In this document: piece after piece, positions 42,865-50,729 of the stretch
How the letters are laid out: every line of letters begins with the position of its first letter
Numbering within the stretch: position 1 is the stretch's first letter
Assembly (NCBI GenBank): GCA_022448525.1
Contig: JAKVCX010000004.1
Span: 625,403-689,402, forward strand
Reading direction: 5' to 3'
DNA from: Tenacibaculum sp.
GTDB taxonomy: Bacteria > Bacteroidota > Bacteroidia > Flavobacteriales > Flavobacteriaceae
DNA length: 64,000 bases
Notes under the pieces: generated by a model
Told to the model about the DNA's origin: nothing
The model's database searches: none
Seen by the model: only the letters and a program-made list of their open reading frames with translations
Translations under genes and position numbers: made by a program

Positions 42865-43706
42865 TAAATAAGGTTTAGTTTATATTTTACGTAACTTCTC
42901 GCCAACAAATTTATCTTCATTGGATTAGAAATCCTAATTCTTGTATCCATAATTTGAGAAGAAGGTGTTGCTTTAAGTTTAATTAATAATTTTTTGTAAT
43001 ATCTGTAAGCCATATACACTCCAAACTTCGCCTCTACTGGTAATTGTAGAATTCCATTGGAAAAAGCAAACTCAAAATCTGCTTCAATCTCTTTAACTAT
43101 TTCTTCTTTAGATTTATTATCCAATTCTTTTAAATCTACATTTGGAAAATAAGAACGATTTAATAATTCTACATCATCTTTTAAATCTCTAAGGAAATTT
43201 ACCTTTTGAAAAGCCGAACCTAAACGCATTGCTGGTTCTTTCAACTTATTATACTTTTCCTCATCCCCCTTAACAAAAACTCTTAAACACATCAACCCTA
43301 CAACATCCGCTGATCCGTAAATATATTGGTTGTATTCTTCTTGAGTTTTGTATTCCGTTTTAGATAAATCTGCTCTCATACTACTCAAAAAAGCTTGCAC
43401 CAAATCATCTGTTATATTATTCTCTTTAACTGTGTGTATGAAAGAATTCAAAATAGGATTTAGACTTATTCCTTGATGTAAAGACAAATAATAATCTTTT
43501 TCAAAGCGATCTAACAAACCTTCTTTGTCATACTCATGAAATGTATCCACTATCTCATCTGCAAATCGAACAAATCCATATATATTATAGATATGATCTC
43601 TAATAGATGGAGCTAACATTCTTGTTGCCAAAGAAAACGAAGTACTGTAACTAGTAGTAACTAACTTGCTACACTTGTAAGAAACATTGTCGAAAATACT
43701 TTTCAT
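42864..43706 (-). CDS. crtB: Phytoene synthase
   Basis: A 280-aa squalene/phytoene synthase, condensing two geranylgeranyl diphosphates. The two Asp-rich magnesium sites are FVRFADEIVDTFH and FQKVNFLRDLKDDVELLNRSYFP; the opening SYKCSKLVTTSYSTSFSLATRML and GSADVVGLMCLRVFV are also signatures. Typical length for Bacteroidota. It overlaps crtI by 4 bp. Confidence 0.94.
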   Translation of the reverse strand: MKSIFDNVSYKCSKLVTTSYSTSFSLATRMLAPSIRDHIYNIYGFVRFADEIVDTFHEYDKEGLLDRFEKDYYLSLHQGISLNPILNSFIHTVKENNITDDLVQAFLSSMRADLSKTEYKTQEEYNQYIYGSADVVGLMCLRVFVKGDEEKYNKLKEPAMRLGSAFQKVNFLRDLKDDVELLNRSYFPNVDLKELDNKSKEEIVKEIEADFEFAFSNGILQLPVEAKFGVYMAYRYYKKLLIKLKATPSSQIMDTRIRISNPMKINLLARSYVKYKLNLI

Positions 43707-45172
43707 GAGAGGGAAGTTTTAAGAATTAAATCTGATGCTATTTTGCCTGAAATTAATGATGGTGGCACACCCGGTCCAGGAACCGTTAATTGTCCAGTGA
43801 AATATAAATTTTTAACCTTTTTACTTTTAATTTTAGGTCTTAAGAAAGCTGTTTGGGTTAAAATATTTGCTAATCCGTATGCATTTCCTTTAAATGAGTT
43901 ATAATCCTTAATAAAATCGTTCACACAATAACTCTCTTTAAAGATAATATTTTCTTTGACATTTTGACCTGTTAAACGTTCTAATCTTTCAATTATAATA
44001 TTGAAATACTTTTCTCTCAACTCATCATTATCTTCTAAACCTGGTGCCAAAGGAATTAAAAATGTTGCAGCTTCTTTTCCTTGTGGAGCTAATGCATCAT
44101 CAGTAATACTTGGGAAACTTGCATAAAACAATGGCTTTTCTGGCCAAGTAATTGTGTCATAAATTGATTGAGCATGAACATCGAAATCTGTATCAAAGAA
44201 CAAGGTATGATGCTCTACATTCTCTAGTTTTTTATCAAAACCAACATAAAATAATAGTGAAGATGGGGCAAAAACACGTTTGTCCCAATATTGCGTCGAA
44301 TATTGTCTTGCCTTCTGAGGTAACAAGGTTTCTGTATGAGCATAGTCTGCTCCACTTAGAACCAAGTCAATAATTATATTTTTCCCGTTAATAACTAATC
44401 CTTCTACTTTATTATCAGAATCAATTAAAATTTCTTCTACATTAGCATTGTTTACAAAGGTCACTCCTAATTGTTCTGCTAGACTTACCATTCCTTCAAC
44501 AACTTTGTACATACCTCCCTTTGGATGCCAAGTTCCAAGTCCAAAATCTGCATAATTCATAAAGTTGTAAAAAGCAGGAGTATTACTTGGTTTCGCTCCT
44601 AAAAATAAAACAGGGAATTCTAAAATTTGTATAAGTTTATTACTCTTAATCCTTTTTCGAACTTCTTTTCTTATGGTTGAAAAAAATTGTCCTACTCTAA
44701 CTGCAGTTTTCGGAGTAACTAGTTCTAAAGGGGAAACACCAGGTCTATATACAATATCCTTTACGGCAATATCATAGTTATCTTTCGCTGCCTTAATAAA
44801 CTTTCTTAAATGTTTAGAACTCCCTTTTTCTTCTTGTTCAAATATTTCACATATTTCCTCAAAGTTACCTGGAATGGTTACACTATCGTGTTCTCCAAAG
44901 TACACTTGATATGCTGGATCTAATTTTTCTAATTGATAGTAATCCGAAGGTTTCTTACCAAAGTCTGCAAAAAACTTTTCAAAGACGTCTGGCATCCAAT
45001 ACCAGGTTGGCCCCATGTCAAAAGTAAAACCATCATTAAAGTATTGTCTAGCTCTACCTCCGTAGGTTTGATTCTTTTCGTAAACGGTAACTTCATAACC
45101 GGCTTTTGCCATATAACTCGCTGCGGCCAATGATGAAAAACCTGATCCTATAATTGCTATTTTGTTATTCAA
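43703..45172 (-). CDS. crtI: Phytoene desaturase
   Basis: A 489-aa FAD-dependent desaturase producing lycopene. The N-terminal FAD motif is KIAIIGSGFSSLAAASYMAKAGYEVTVYEKNQTYGGRAR, followed by FDMGPTWYWMPDVFEKFF, and the C-terminal carotenoid desaturase signature NLYFTGQLTVPGPGVPPSLISGKIASDLI. First gene of the carotenoid operon; the 79-bp gap to the MerR-type gene upstream probably holds the operon promoter, though no TAnnTTTG with a -33 partner is visible, which would suit a regulator-dependent promoter. Confidence 0.95.
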   Translation of the reverse strand: MNNKIAIIGSGFSSLAAASYMAKAGYEVTVYEKNQTYGGRARQYFNDGFTFDMGPTWYWMPDVFEKFFADFGKKPSDYYQLEKLDPAYQVYFGEHDSVTIPGNFEEICEIFEQEEKGSSKHLRKFIKAAKDNYDIAVKDIVYRPGVSPLELVTPKTAVRVGQFFSTIRKEVRKRIKSNKLIQILEFPVLFLGAKPSNTPAFYNFMNYADFGLGTWHPKGGMYKVVEGMVSLAEQLGVTFVNNANVEEILIDSDNKVEGLVINGKNIIIDLVLSGADYAHTETLLPQKARQYSTQYWDKRVFAPSSLLFYVGFDKKLENVEHHTLFFDTDFDVHAQSIYDTITWPEKPLFYASFPSITDDALAPQGKEAATFLIPLAPGLEDNDELREKYFNIIIERLERLTGQNVKENIIFKESYCVNDFIKDYNSFKGNAYGLANILTQTAFLRPKIKSKKVKNLYFTGQLTVPGPGVPPSLISGKIASDLILKTSLS

Positions 45173-45251
45173 GAGGATAAATTTTATTTTATAAAAGTAA
45201 ACAAAAAATCTAAATGTTTAATGTTTTTAACTAATATTTAAACAAAATAAA

Positions 45252-46145
45252 TTAGAAATTTTCTATCATCTCAATAACAGAAGGATATAAGGTAATATTT
45301 GAATTAAAATCTGTGGATTTAAGCTCTGAAGTTTTCTTACCAACTGCAATCAACTTATGCTCTGTTCCTTTAAGAATATCATCAATTTCAGCGAAATAAT
45401 CATCAATCTTATCTTCATACGGTTTAACTGTCATAGAAGTAATAAAACAAACCTTTAATTCACCTTCAAAGAAATAATTCAAATTATCAAGAGGAAGACT
45501 TTGTCCTAGATATATTGTCTGACAACCACGAAGAACCAATTCGTAATTTAAGTACATTAATCCAATTTCGTGTATTTCTCCATCAGGTAAAAATAATACG
45601 TAGGTATAATCCTCATTCGTAGCTGCATACTCCAACTTTTCGGTATTTAGCTGAATTTTTTGGATAATTAAATTTGAGATAAAATGTTCATGAGCTGGCA
45701 TCAACGTATTCGTTTGCCATAGTAATCCAATGTGATTTAAAAAAGGTAAGAATACTTCTTTAAAGATTTGTCTGAATGTCTTTTTGTGCAGTAATTTATT
45801 ATATGTGTTGTTAAATAATACCTTATCAAATTGAAACATCGACATTTTAAAAGCGTTTATCGCTTCATCATTCACTGCATATTTAAACGCTAACTCTCTT
45901 GCATTAATATCTATTTGTTCATCAGACATCTCAGCAATTTTCGAAATTTTAAAATTATGCTTGTTCAAAAGAGCAACATTTAATAACTTCAATAAACTAC
46001 TAGATGAATAATAACGGATATTTGTATCTGTTCTATTCGGTTTAAGCAAATTATAGCGTTTTTCCCATATTCTAATGGTATGAGCCTTGATTCCAGATAT
46101 GTTCTCAAGGTCTTTAATGGTAAAAACTGTTTTTATATTGTTCAA
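45252..46145 (-). CDS. MerR-family regulator with B12-binding-type C-terminal region (CarH/LitR-like)
   Basis: Read from a TTG at 46145 (298 aa); the frame is also open to an ATG at 46205, but a TATATTTG -7 element at 46174-46167 falls inside that extension and flavobacterial relatives begin near NNIKTVFTIKDLE. MerR HTH: FTIKDLENISGIKAHTIRIWEKRYNLLKP with TNIRYYSSSSLLKLL. The helical cap has W-x9-EHF (LWQTNTLMPAHEHFIS), close to the W-x9-EHH of AdoB12-binding CarH. The Rossmann-like part has PDGEIHEIGL, matching the (D/E)xHxxG cobalt-His motif. Next to the crt operon it may be its light/B12-responsive regulator. Confidence 0.82.
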   Translation of the reverse strand: MNNIKTVFTIKDLENISGIKAHTIRIWEKRYNLLKPNRTDTNIRYYSSSSLLKLLNVALLNKHNFKISKIAEMSDEQIDINARELAFKYAVNDEAINAFKMSMFQFDKVLFNNTYNKLLHKKTFRQIFKEVFLPFLNHIGLLWQTNTLMPAHEHFISNLIIQKIQLNTEKLEYAATNEDYTYVLFLPDGEIHEIGLMYLNYELVLRGCQTIYLGQSLPLDNLNYFFEGELKVCFITSMTVKPYEDKIDDYFAEIDDILKGTEHKLIAVGKKTSELKSTDFNSNITLYPSVIEMIENF

Positions 46146-46166
46146 CTTTACATACTTTTTATTAAA

Positions 46167-46174
46167 CAAATATA
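46167..46174 (-). promoter_or_regulatory. -7 element of the MerR-type gene
   Basis: TATATTTG on the minus strand, ending 22 nt before the TTG start at 46145; a clear -33 is lacking. Confidence 0.4.
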
Positions 46175-46267
46175 CTAAATTTCTAGCTTTTTCATAAATT
46201 TTCAATGTTAATATGTAACATTTTATATATTCGAGCTACTTATTGTTTAAACTAACCTGAGAAAATA

Positions 46268-46762
46268 GTGTCAGAAAGTCTTGAAGACAAATTTTTAAAT
46301 GACTTTGAAACCAATCAAAACATAGTTCATAAAATTTGTAGAATTTATACTACAAATTCAAATGACCATAATGATTTGTTTCAAGAAATCACCATTCAAG
46401 TTTGGAAAAACTACGCCAAATTTAGAGGTGATGCCAAATTTAGCACATGGATGTATAGAGTAGCTTTAAATACAGCTATTTCTTTATATCGAAAATCGAC
46501 CAAAAGTGTAAAAACACAGGATATTTCCGACATCGCTTTTAAAATAAAATCTGTTGATTATGACGATACGGAAGAACAACAGTTAAAAGCGTTATATAAA
46601 GCGATTCAAAACTTGAATGATATTGATAAAGCACTAGTTTTTCTTTATCTCGAAGACAAATCATATCGTGAAATATCTGAAACCTTAGGTATTAGTGAAG
46701 TTAATGCTCGTGTAAAAATGAATCGAGCAAAAGATAAATTAAAAAAAATATTAAACCCATAA
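46268..46762 (+). CDS. ECF RNA polymerase sigma factor
   Basis: A 164-aa sigma factor from a GTG start. Region 2: NQNIVHKICRIYTTNSNDHNDLFQEITIQVWKNYAKFRGDAKFSTWMYRVALNTAISLYRK; region 4: LNDIDKALVFLYLEDKSYREISETLGISEVNARVKMNRAKDKLKKIL. Divergent from the MerR-type gene by 122 bp (62 bp if the longer MerR frame is used). The next gene, 8 bp downstream, is a four-span membrane protein that probably acts as or with its anti-sigma. Proximity to the carotenoid operon suggests a light or oxidative response, by context only. Confidence 0.9.
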   Translation: MSESLEDKFLNDFETNQNIVHKICRIYTTNSNDHNDLFQEITIQVWKNYAKFRGDAKFSTWMYRVALNTAISLYRKSTKSVKTQDISDIAFKIKSVDYDDTEEQQLKALYKAIQNLNDIDKALVFLYLEDKSYREISETLGISEVNARVKMNRAKDKLKKILNP

Positions 46763-46770
46763 CGAGTCCT

Positions 46771-47373
46771 ATGGATTTATTAGATCAGTATAAAAAAGCT
46801 TGGGAAAATCAACCTGAGAATGAACAGAAAGTATCCAAAACGGATATTTATAGAATGACAAAATTACGTTCCTCTTCAATTATAAAATGGATTTTTTTAA
46901 TTGGGATTATGGAATTTTCCTTGCTTACCTCAAGTTATTTTTTCATGGACTATGACTACATAAATCAACAATATAAAGAATTAGGCTTGGAAAATTTTTA
47001 TATTTTATTTCAAATAGCAGCTTATATTGTAATTATTTACTTTTTAAGAAAATTTTATTTAAACTATAAAAACATTTCCGTTACTGATAATACAAAAGGT
47101 TTAATGAATCAGATTCTTAAAACAAGAAGAACCGTAAAAAATTATGTTCTTGTAAATTTAATTTTAGCAGCAATAGTAATGATAGTTCTATTTGTGAAAT
47201 CATTTTACACAAAAATTGAAGAGTTAACATTTTCTAAGTCAATAACAATTATTGGAATCTACATTATCGTAATAATATTCATTCTATTCCTTTTTTGGCT
47301 AGTTTATCAGTTACTTTACGGAATACTACTAAAAAAATTAAATAAAAATTACAGGAATCTTTCAGATAATTGA
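46771..47373 (+). CDS. Membrane protein paired with ECF sigma, possible anti-sigma factor
   Basis: A 200-aa protein with a ~38-residue cytoplasmic N-terminus (MDLLDQYKKAWENQPENEQKVSKTDIYRMTKLRSSS) followed by four predicted spans (about 40-58, 80-97, 123-142, 157-182) and a Lys/Asn-rich tail. Homologues sit behind ECF sigma genes in many flavobacteria and are sometimes labelled carotene monooxygenase, for which no motif is present here. The soluble N-terminus could hold the sigma; this is inference from gene order. In relatives a barrel-protein gene is expected next; here only its remnant is found, at 49489. Confidence 0.6.
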   Translation: MDLLDQYKKAWENQPENEQKVSKTDIYRMTKLRSSSIIKWIFLIGIMEFSLLTSSYFFMDYDYINQQYKELGLENFYILFQIAAYIVIIYFLRKFYLNYKNISVTDNTKGLMNQILKTRRTVKNYVLVNLILAAIVMIVLFVKSFYTKIEELTFSKSITIIGIYIIVIIFILFLFWLVYQLLYGILLKKLNKNYRNLSDN

Positions 47374-47379
47374 TTTTAA

Positions 47380-48267
47380 TTAAACCTTATTCAATCTATA
47401 TGAAGCATATTTTTTTACTTTCTCATCTTTATCCCTTAATCCTATTTCCCAATATTTAGAAGTTTTTGAAATATTATTAAGTGCTTTAATAGCTTCCAAT
47501 CTAACTTTAGGTATTGGGTTATTATTCGCTATTTTTTCCAATTCAATTCTAGTCTTTTTAGTATTAATAAAGGTCGATAGTCTTATTAAATTCAACCAAT
47601 GTGATAATGTACTGTCTAATATTCTTTTAATAGTTCCTTCCTTTATATTAAACTCGAATTGTTTATTTGTTATGTGTTGAGGTGATCTTAGAATTAAATT
47701 AATCGCAACAGACTCAGTATTCTCTGGAGGTAATTGACAATGTATATCTTTAGAAGGCCTGTAATAAATTATTTTCCCAGGATGTAAAGATGTTTCTTCT
47801 AAGAATTTTATATCCACTTTTTCACCAGGGTATCCAATTATATCATTATAATTATACTCCCATAATCTTGTTACATAACCGCTTCCAATATATCCTGCAG
47901 TTAAAAGAGGAAAATTATGATCATGAATCATTCCGTATGAAAAAACATCATTATGTGACTTTCTAACTCTTTTATTTTTCAAAAGTTTTGGCCAATATGT
48001 AGCCCTCACAAAAAAAACTTCACAATCGTATAACATAATACTTTGTTCAGAATAACTATTATTTTCCTGAAACGCGTGTATATCTTTAGACAAGGAATCA
48101 TTGATTAACTCCGACAAAAAGGTTTTATTATTAGTTAATTTAAAAAGTAAATCTTTACAAGAAAGAAGTGAATCTTCATCTCCAAACTTTATTTTTTCCT
48201 TTATATCTTTTATAAAATCCTTAAAAGATATTGACTCTTTTGTATCTGAATAAAATGTTAAAGCCAT
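47380..48267 (-). CDS. Cupin-like protein with C-terminal HEAT repeats
   Basis: A 295-aa cytoplasmic protein, family not recognised by name. Residues ~75-195 look like a cupin barrel: YGMIHDHNFPLLTAGYIGSGYVTRLWEY (His115-x-His117), SLHPGKIIYYRPSKDIHCQLPPENTESVAINLIL (His176), giving a possible metal-binding His triad as in cysteine-dioxygenase-like cupins. Residues ~240-295 are two HEAT-type helical repeats (PIPKVRLEAIKALNNIS, DKDEKVKKYASYRL). It starts 3 bp after the stop of its neighbour at 48271, with which it shares domain order and a W-E-Y-N motif, so the two are paralogues. An oxygenase or peptide-modifying role is possible but unproven. Confidence 0.6.
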   Translation of the reverse strand: MALTFYSDTKESISFKDFIKDIKEKIKFGDEDSLLSCKDLLFKLTNNKTFLSELINDSLSKDIHAFQENNSYSEQSIMLYDCEVFFVRATYWPKLLKNKRVRKSHNDVFSYGMIHDHNFPLLTAGYIGSGYVTRLWEYNYNDIIGYPGEKVDIKFLEETSLHPGKIIYYRPSKDIHCQLPPENTESVAINLILRSPQHITNKQFEFNIKEGTIKRILDSTLSHWLNLIRLSTFINTKKTRIELEKIANNNPIPKVRLEAIKALNNISKTSKYWEIGLRDKDEKVKKYASYRLNKV

Positions 48268-48270
48268 TTT

Positions 48271-49092
48271 TTAATTTATTTGTATTAAAGATTTTTTTGC
48301 TGCATTACAGATTTCAGGGTGAGGATCTACTAACATATTTTGCAAAATTTCTTTTCCTTTTAGAAAATCTATATTAATTATAGCTCTTACAGCTTCCCAT
48401 CTGATTATATGCTCTTTATGATTTGTTAAGCTAATTAAATTTTTTATTGATTCTTTTGAATTTGACATACCAAGAATCTTTATAGAAGTCATAATCCTAC
48501 CTAACCTTAAATCACTAATTACAAGTCTTGTTGGTTTTAATGTATCAAGATTATATTCCCAACTATAACTAGATAAACTATTCGTTTTAGATAAAGAATA
48601 AGCTATAAAAAACTTAGTTTTATCAAACTCATATAGACTTTTAAACTTTTCAATATGAAGAGTGCTATTTGCTAATACTTCTCGACTACATTTATGAATA
48701 AGTTTAGCTTCTAAGTCCAATTTATTCTCTTCCAGATTATTTTTTTGATAAAAAACGTTAATTTTACTGTCTTTCATATTAAAGATAGGACATAGAAATA
48801 AATCAGAAGGATGAGAATAAAGAACTCTTTGAGCATCCTCAGTATGATTTGGAAGACTATAAAAAATAGAAAGTTCATAACCATTTTCCTCTTTTAGTAT
48901 AATCTTATTAGGTCTTAGTTCTGTTGAATCTAAATCCGTAACTGAACTTAACTTTAATACAATCATTTCAATATGAGTTAAAAGATCATAACTTTTTGCA
49001 AACTCATTCAACGCCGAAACTATATTTTGATTGGAATAATCATAATTAATTCTTTCAAAAAAATTATCTATAACTATTAAATTTTTCTCCAT
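48271..49092 (-). CDS. Diverged cupin/HEAT-repeat paralogue
   Basis: A 273-aa protein with the same layout as the downstream gene: a beta-rich middle part (LFLCPIFNMKDSKINVFYQ, KFFIAYSLSKTNSLSSYSWEYNLD, LKPTRLVISDLRLGRIMTS) and C-terminal HEAT repeats (EHIIRWEAVRAIINI, DPHPEICNAAKKSLIQI). The His-x-His metal pair of the paralogue is missing, suggesting a non-catalytic partner or a different specificity. It follows the small peptide gene (49143-49325), separated by an intrinsic terminator that would allow only partial read-through, and is coupled to 47380-48267. Confidence 0.55.
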   Translation of the reverse strand: MEKNLIVIDNFFERINYDYSNQNIVSALNEFAKSYDLLTHIEMIVLKLSSVTDLDSTELRPNKIILKEENGYELSIFYSLPNHTEDAQRVLYSHPSDLFLCPIFNMKDSKINVFYQKNNLEENKLDLEAKLIHKCSREVLANSTLHIEKFKSLYEFDKTKFFIAYSLSKTNSLSSYSWEYNLDTLKPTRLVISDLRLGRIMTSIKILGMSNSKESIKNLISLTNHKEHIIRWEAVRAIINIDFLKGKEILQNMLVDPHPEICNAAKKSLIQIN

Positions 49093-49107
49093 TTAATTAT
49101 AAATAAA

Positions 49108-49132
49108 AAAGGCCAAAGAAATTTTGACCTTT
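49108..49132 (-). terminator. Intrinsic terminator between the small peptide gene and the cupin/HEAT genes
   Basis: Minus strand reads AAAGGTCAAA, loop ATTTC, TTTGGCCTTT (one T-G wobble), then TTTATTT. It lies 11 bases after the peptide-gene stop and 16 bases before the next ATG. Confidence 0.65.
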
Positions 49133-49142
49133 AGTTTCACTT

Positions 49143-49325
49143 TTAACCTATTAACCAGACACCAATTGAAACAGCGGCAGTAGCAACAAAAGTGTTTAAA
49201 GTTGCTGACTCCTCATTAAAATTTGAGTTTACTGGATTCTCTAATTCAGGTAAGTTAAACTTTTCCCTAAATAAAATTTTTAAATAATTTGTATACGATA
49301 AAAAAACACAAAGAAATGTATACAT
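49143..49325 (-). CDS. Small peptide gene, possible secreted or modified peptide precursor
   Basis: A 60-aa frame from ATG 49325; a GTG at 49403 would give 86 aa. The first 20 residues are hydrophobic/basic. The second half has a polar, acidic leader-like piece (KFNLPELENPVNSNFNEESATLN) and a hydrophobic Gly/Ala/Val-rich end (TFVATAAVSIGVWLIG). No known family recognised. It is the first gene before two cupin/HEAT genes and is followed directly by an intrinsic terminator, an arrangement common for abundant precursor peptides with partial read-through into processing genes. A chance ORF cannot be excluded. Confidence 0.4.
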   Translation of the reverse strand: MYTFLCVFLSYTNYLKILFREKFNLPELENPVNSNFNEESATLNTFVATAAVSIGVWLIG

Positions 49326-49488
49326 CTTGTATATTATAATATACCGCCAAGAAGCGAATATTATATTTAAAAAGGTCGATTTTAATTTGCAATTTTTTAT
49401 CACGGTACTCTACCGATGGTTAAATGTATAAAATTTATTCAACATTCACTGTTTTTTTAAAAAAAATTATCGTATTAAGAAAATATGA

Positions 49489-49671
49489 TTATTTGTAAAT
49501 AGTAGTTTTGGTTCTATTACTGAAAAATATAATTACCCGTCACTTTACTTAGGTGGAGCCTATCAAGTAAGTAACGGAATTGCTATTGGTTTAAGATATG
49601 ATGTATTATTTAACAGAAATGAAAGCATTTATGCTTCTGCCTTCTCTCCTATTGTAAGAATTTTCTTTTAA
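49489..49671 (+). pseudogene. 3' remnant of an outer-membrane beta-barrel protein gene
   Basis: The plus-strand frame after a TGA at 49486 reads FGSITEKYNYPSLYLGGAYQ, VSNGIAIGLRYDVLFN and [12 protein letters not shown] then stop: three to four beta-strands ending in the C-terminal aromatic residue typical of outer-membrane barrels. There is no start codon and no upstream continuation. The rest of the gene is missing, probably lost when the peptide/cupin-HEAT block was inserted or by deletion; it may once have followed the ECF sigma / membrane-protein pair at 46268-47373. The intervening 49404-49488 shows no other gene. Confidence 0.6.
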
Positions 49672-50687
49672 AAGCTTTTTAACTCATTCAAAAGCTTGTT
49701 ATGCATTTCATCCGTATAGTCCAAATGTGTAACAATTCTAATTTTTCCTTCACCCATCGGTGTTAAAAGAATTCCTTTACTTTTCATTTTCTCAATGAAT
49801 TCCATTGGGTTTAATCCATCTTTAACATAGAAAATAATAATATTAGTCTCTACTGGCTCAACCTTTTTAACATAATCTAAATCAGATAAAACCGACTCAA
49901 TTTCTTTTGCTTTTTGATGATCTTCTGCTAATCTTTCAATATGATTGTCTAATGCATAATTCGCTGCTTCAGCTAAATATCCAACTTGACGCATAGCGCC
50001 TCCAAACAATTTTCTAATACGTAAGGCTTTTTCCATATGCTCTTTACTTCCCACAAGAATAGAACCAATCGGTGCTCCTAATCCTTTTGACAAACAAATA
50101 GAAATTGTATCGAACAATTCTCCGTATTGCTTTGGAGTTTCGTTTTTTGCCACTAGTGCATTAAATAATCTGGCTCCATCTAAGTGATAAGCTAAATTAA
50201 ACTCTCTCGAAACCTTCTCTATTTTTTGAAGTTCTTCAAAATCCCAACAAGCTCCTCCTCCTTTATTTGTTGTGTTTTCAATACAAACTAATCTAGAATA
50301 TGGGACATGTATATCAGATCTTCCTTCTGCAGTGTAACGAAGTTGATCAGCCGTAAACATTCCTCTGTTTCCATCAATTAACTTACAAGAAACTCCTGCA
50401 TTAAAAGCTGCACCTCCACCTTCATAATTGTAAACGTGAGCCCATTTATCACAAAATAACTTATCTCCAGGTTGCGTATGTAACTTTATCGCTGTTTGAT
50501 TCGCCATTGTTCCTGATGGGAAAAATAATGCGTCTTCCATACCAAACATATCCGCAACTTTCTCTTGCAACATATTCACCGTAGGATCTCCTTTAAAAAC
50601 ATCATCTCCAACATTAGCACTCATCATTGCTTTTAACATTCCTTCTGTTGGCTTTGTAACAGTATCGCTTATTAAGTTAATTTCCAT
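49668..50687 (-). CDS. ltaE: Low-specificity threonine aldolase
   Basis: A 339-aa PLP enzyme splitting L-threonine/L-allo-threonine to glycine and acetaldehyde. Motifs: [78 protein letters not shown] (PLP Asp), [19 protein letters not shown] with the PLP Lys in [18 protein letters not shown]. Length is normal. It lies 42 bp after the metalloprotease gene on the same strand. Its 3' end abuts the barrel remnant. Confidence 0.92.
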   Translation of the reverse strand: MEINLISDTVTKPTEGMLKAMMSANVGDDVFKGDPTVNMLQEKVADMFGMEDALFFPSGTMANQTAIKLHTQPGDKLFCDKWAHVYNYEGGGAAFNAGVSCKLIDGNRGMFTADQLRYTAEGRSDIHVPYSRLVCIENTTNKGGGACWDFEELQKIEKVSREFNLAYHLDGARLFNALVAKNETPKQYGELFDTISICLSKGLGAPIGSILVGSKEHMEKALRIRKLFGGAMRQVGYLAEAANYALDNHIERLAEDHQKAKEIESVLSDLDYVKKVEPVETNIIIFYVKDGLNPMEFIEKMKSKGILLTPMGEGKIRIVTHLDYTDEMHNKLLNELKSF

Positions 50688-50729
50688 TAGTTGACTTTCT
50701 TCTTTAAATATTTAGTTGATTTATTTATG

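Noticed and set aside
46146..46205. 20-residue N-terminal extension of the MerR-type regulator
   Set aside because: It contains a TATATTTG promoter element and is not expected before the MerR helix-turn-helix; kept only as an alternative start.
49326..49403. GTG-started 86-aa form of the small peptide
   Set aside because: The added residues look like non-coding AT-rich DNA; the ATG at 49325 is preferred, though evidence is thin either way.
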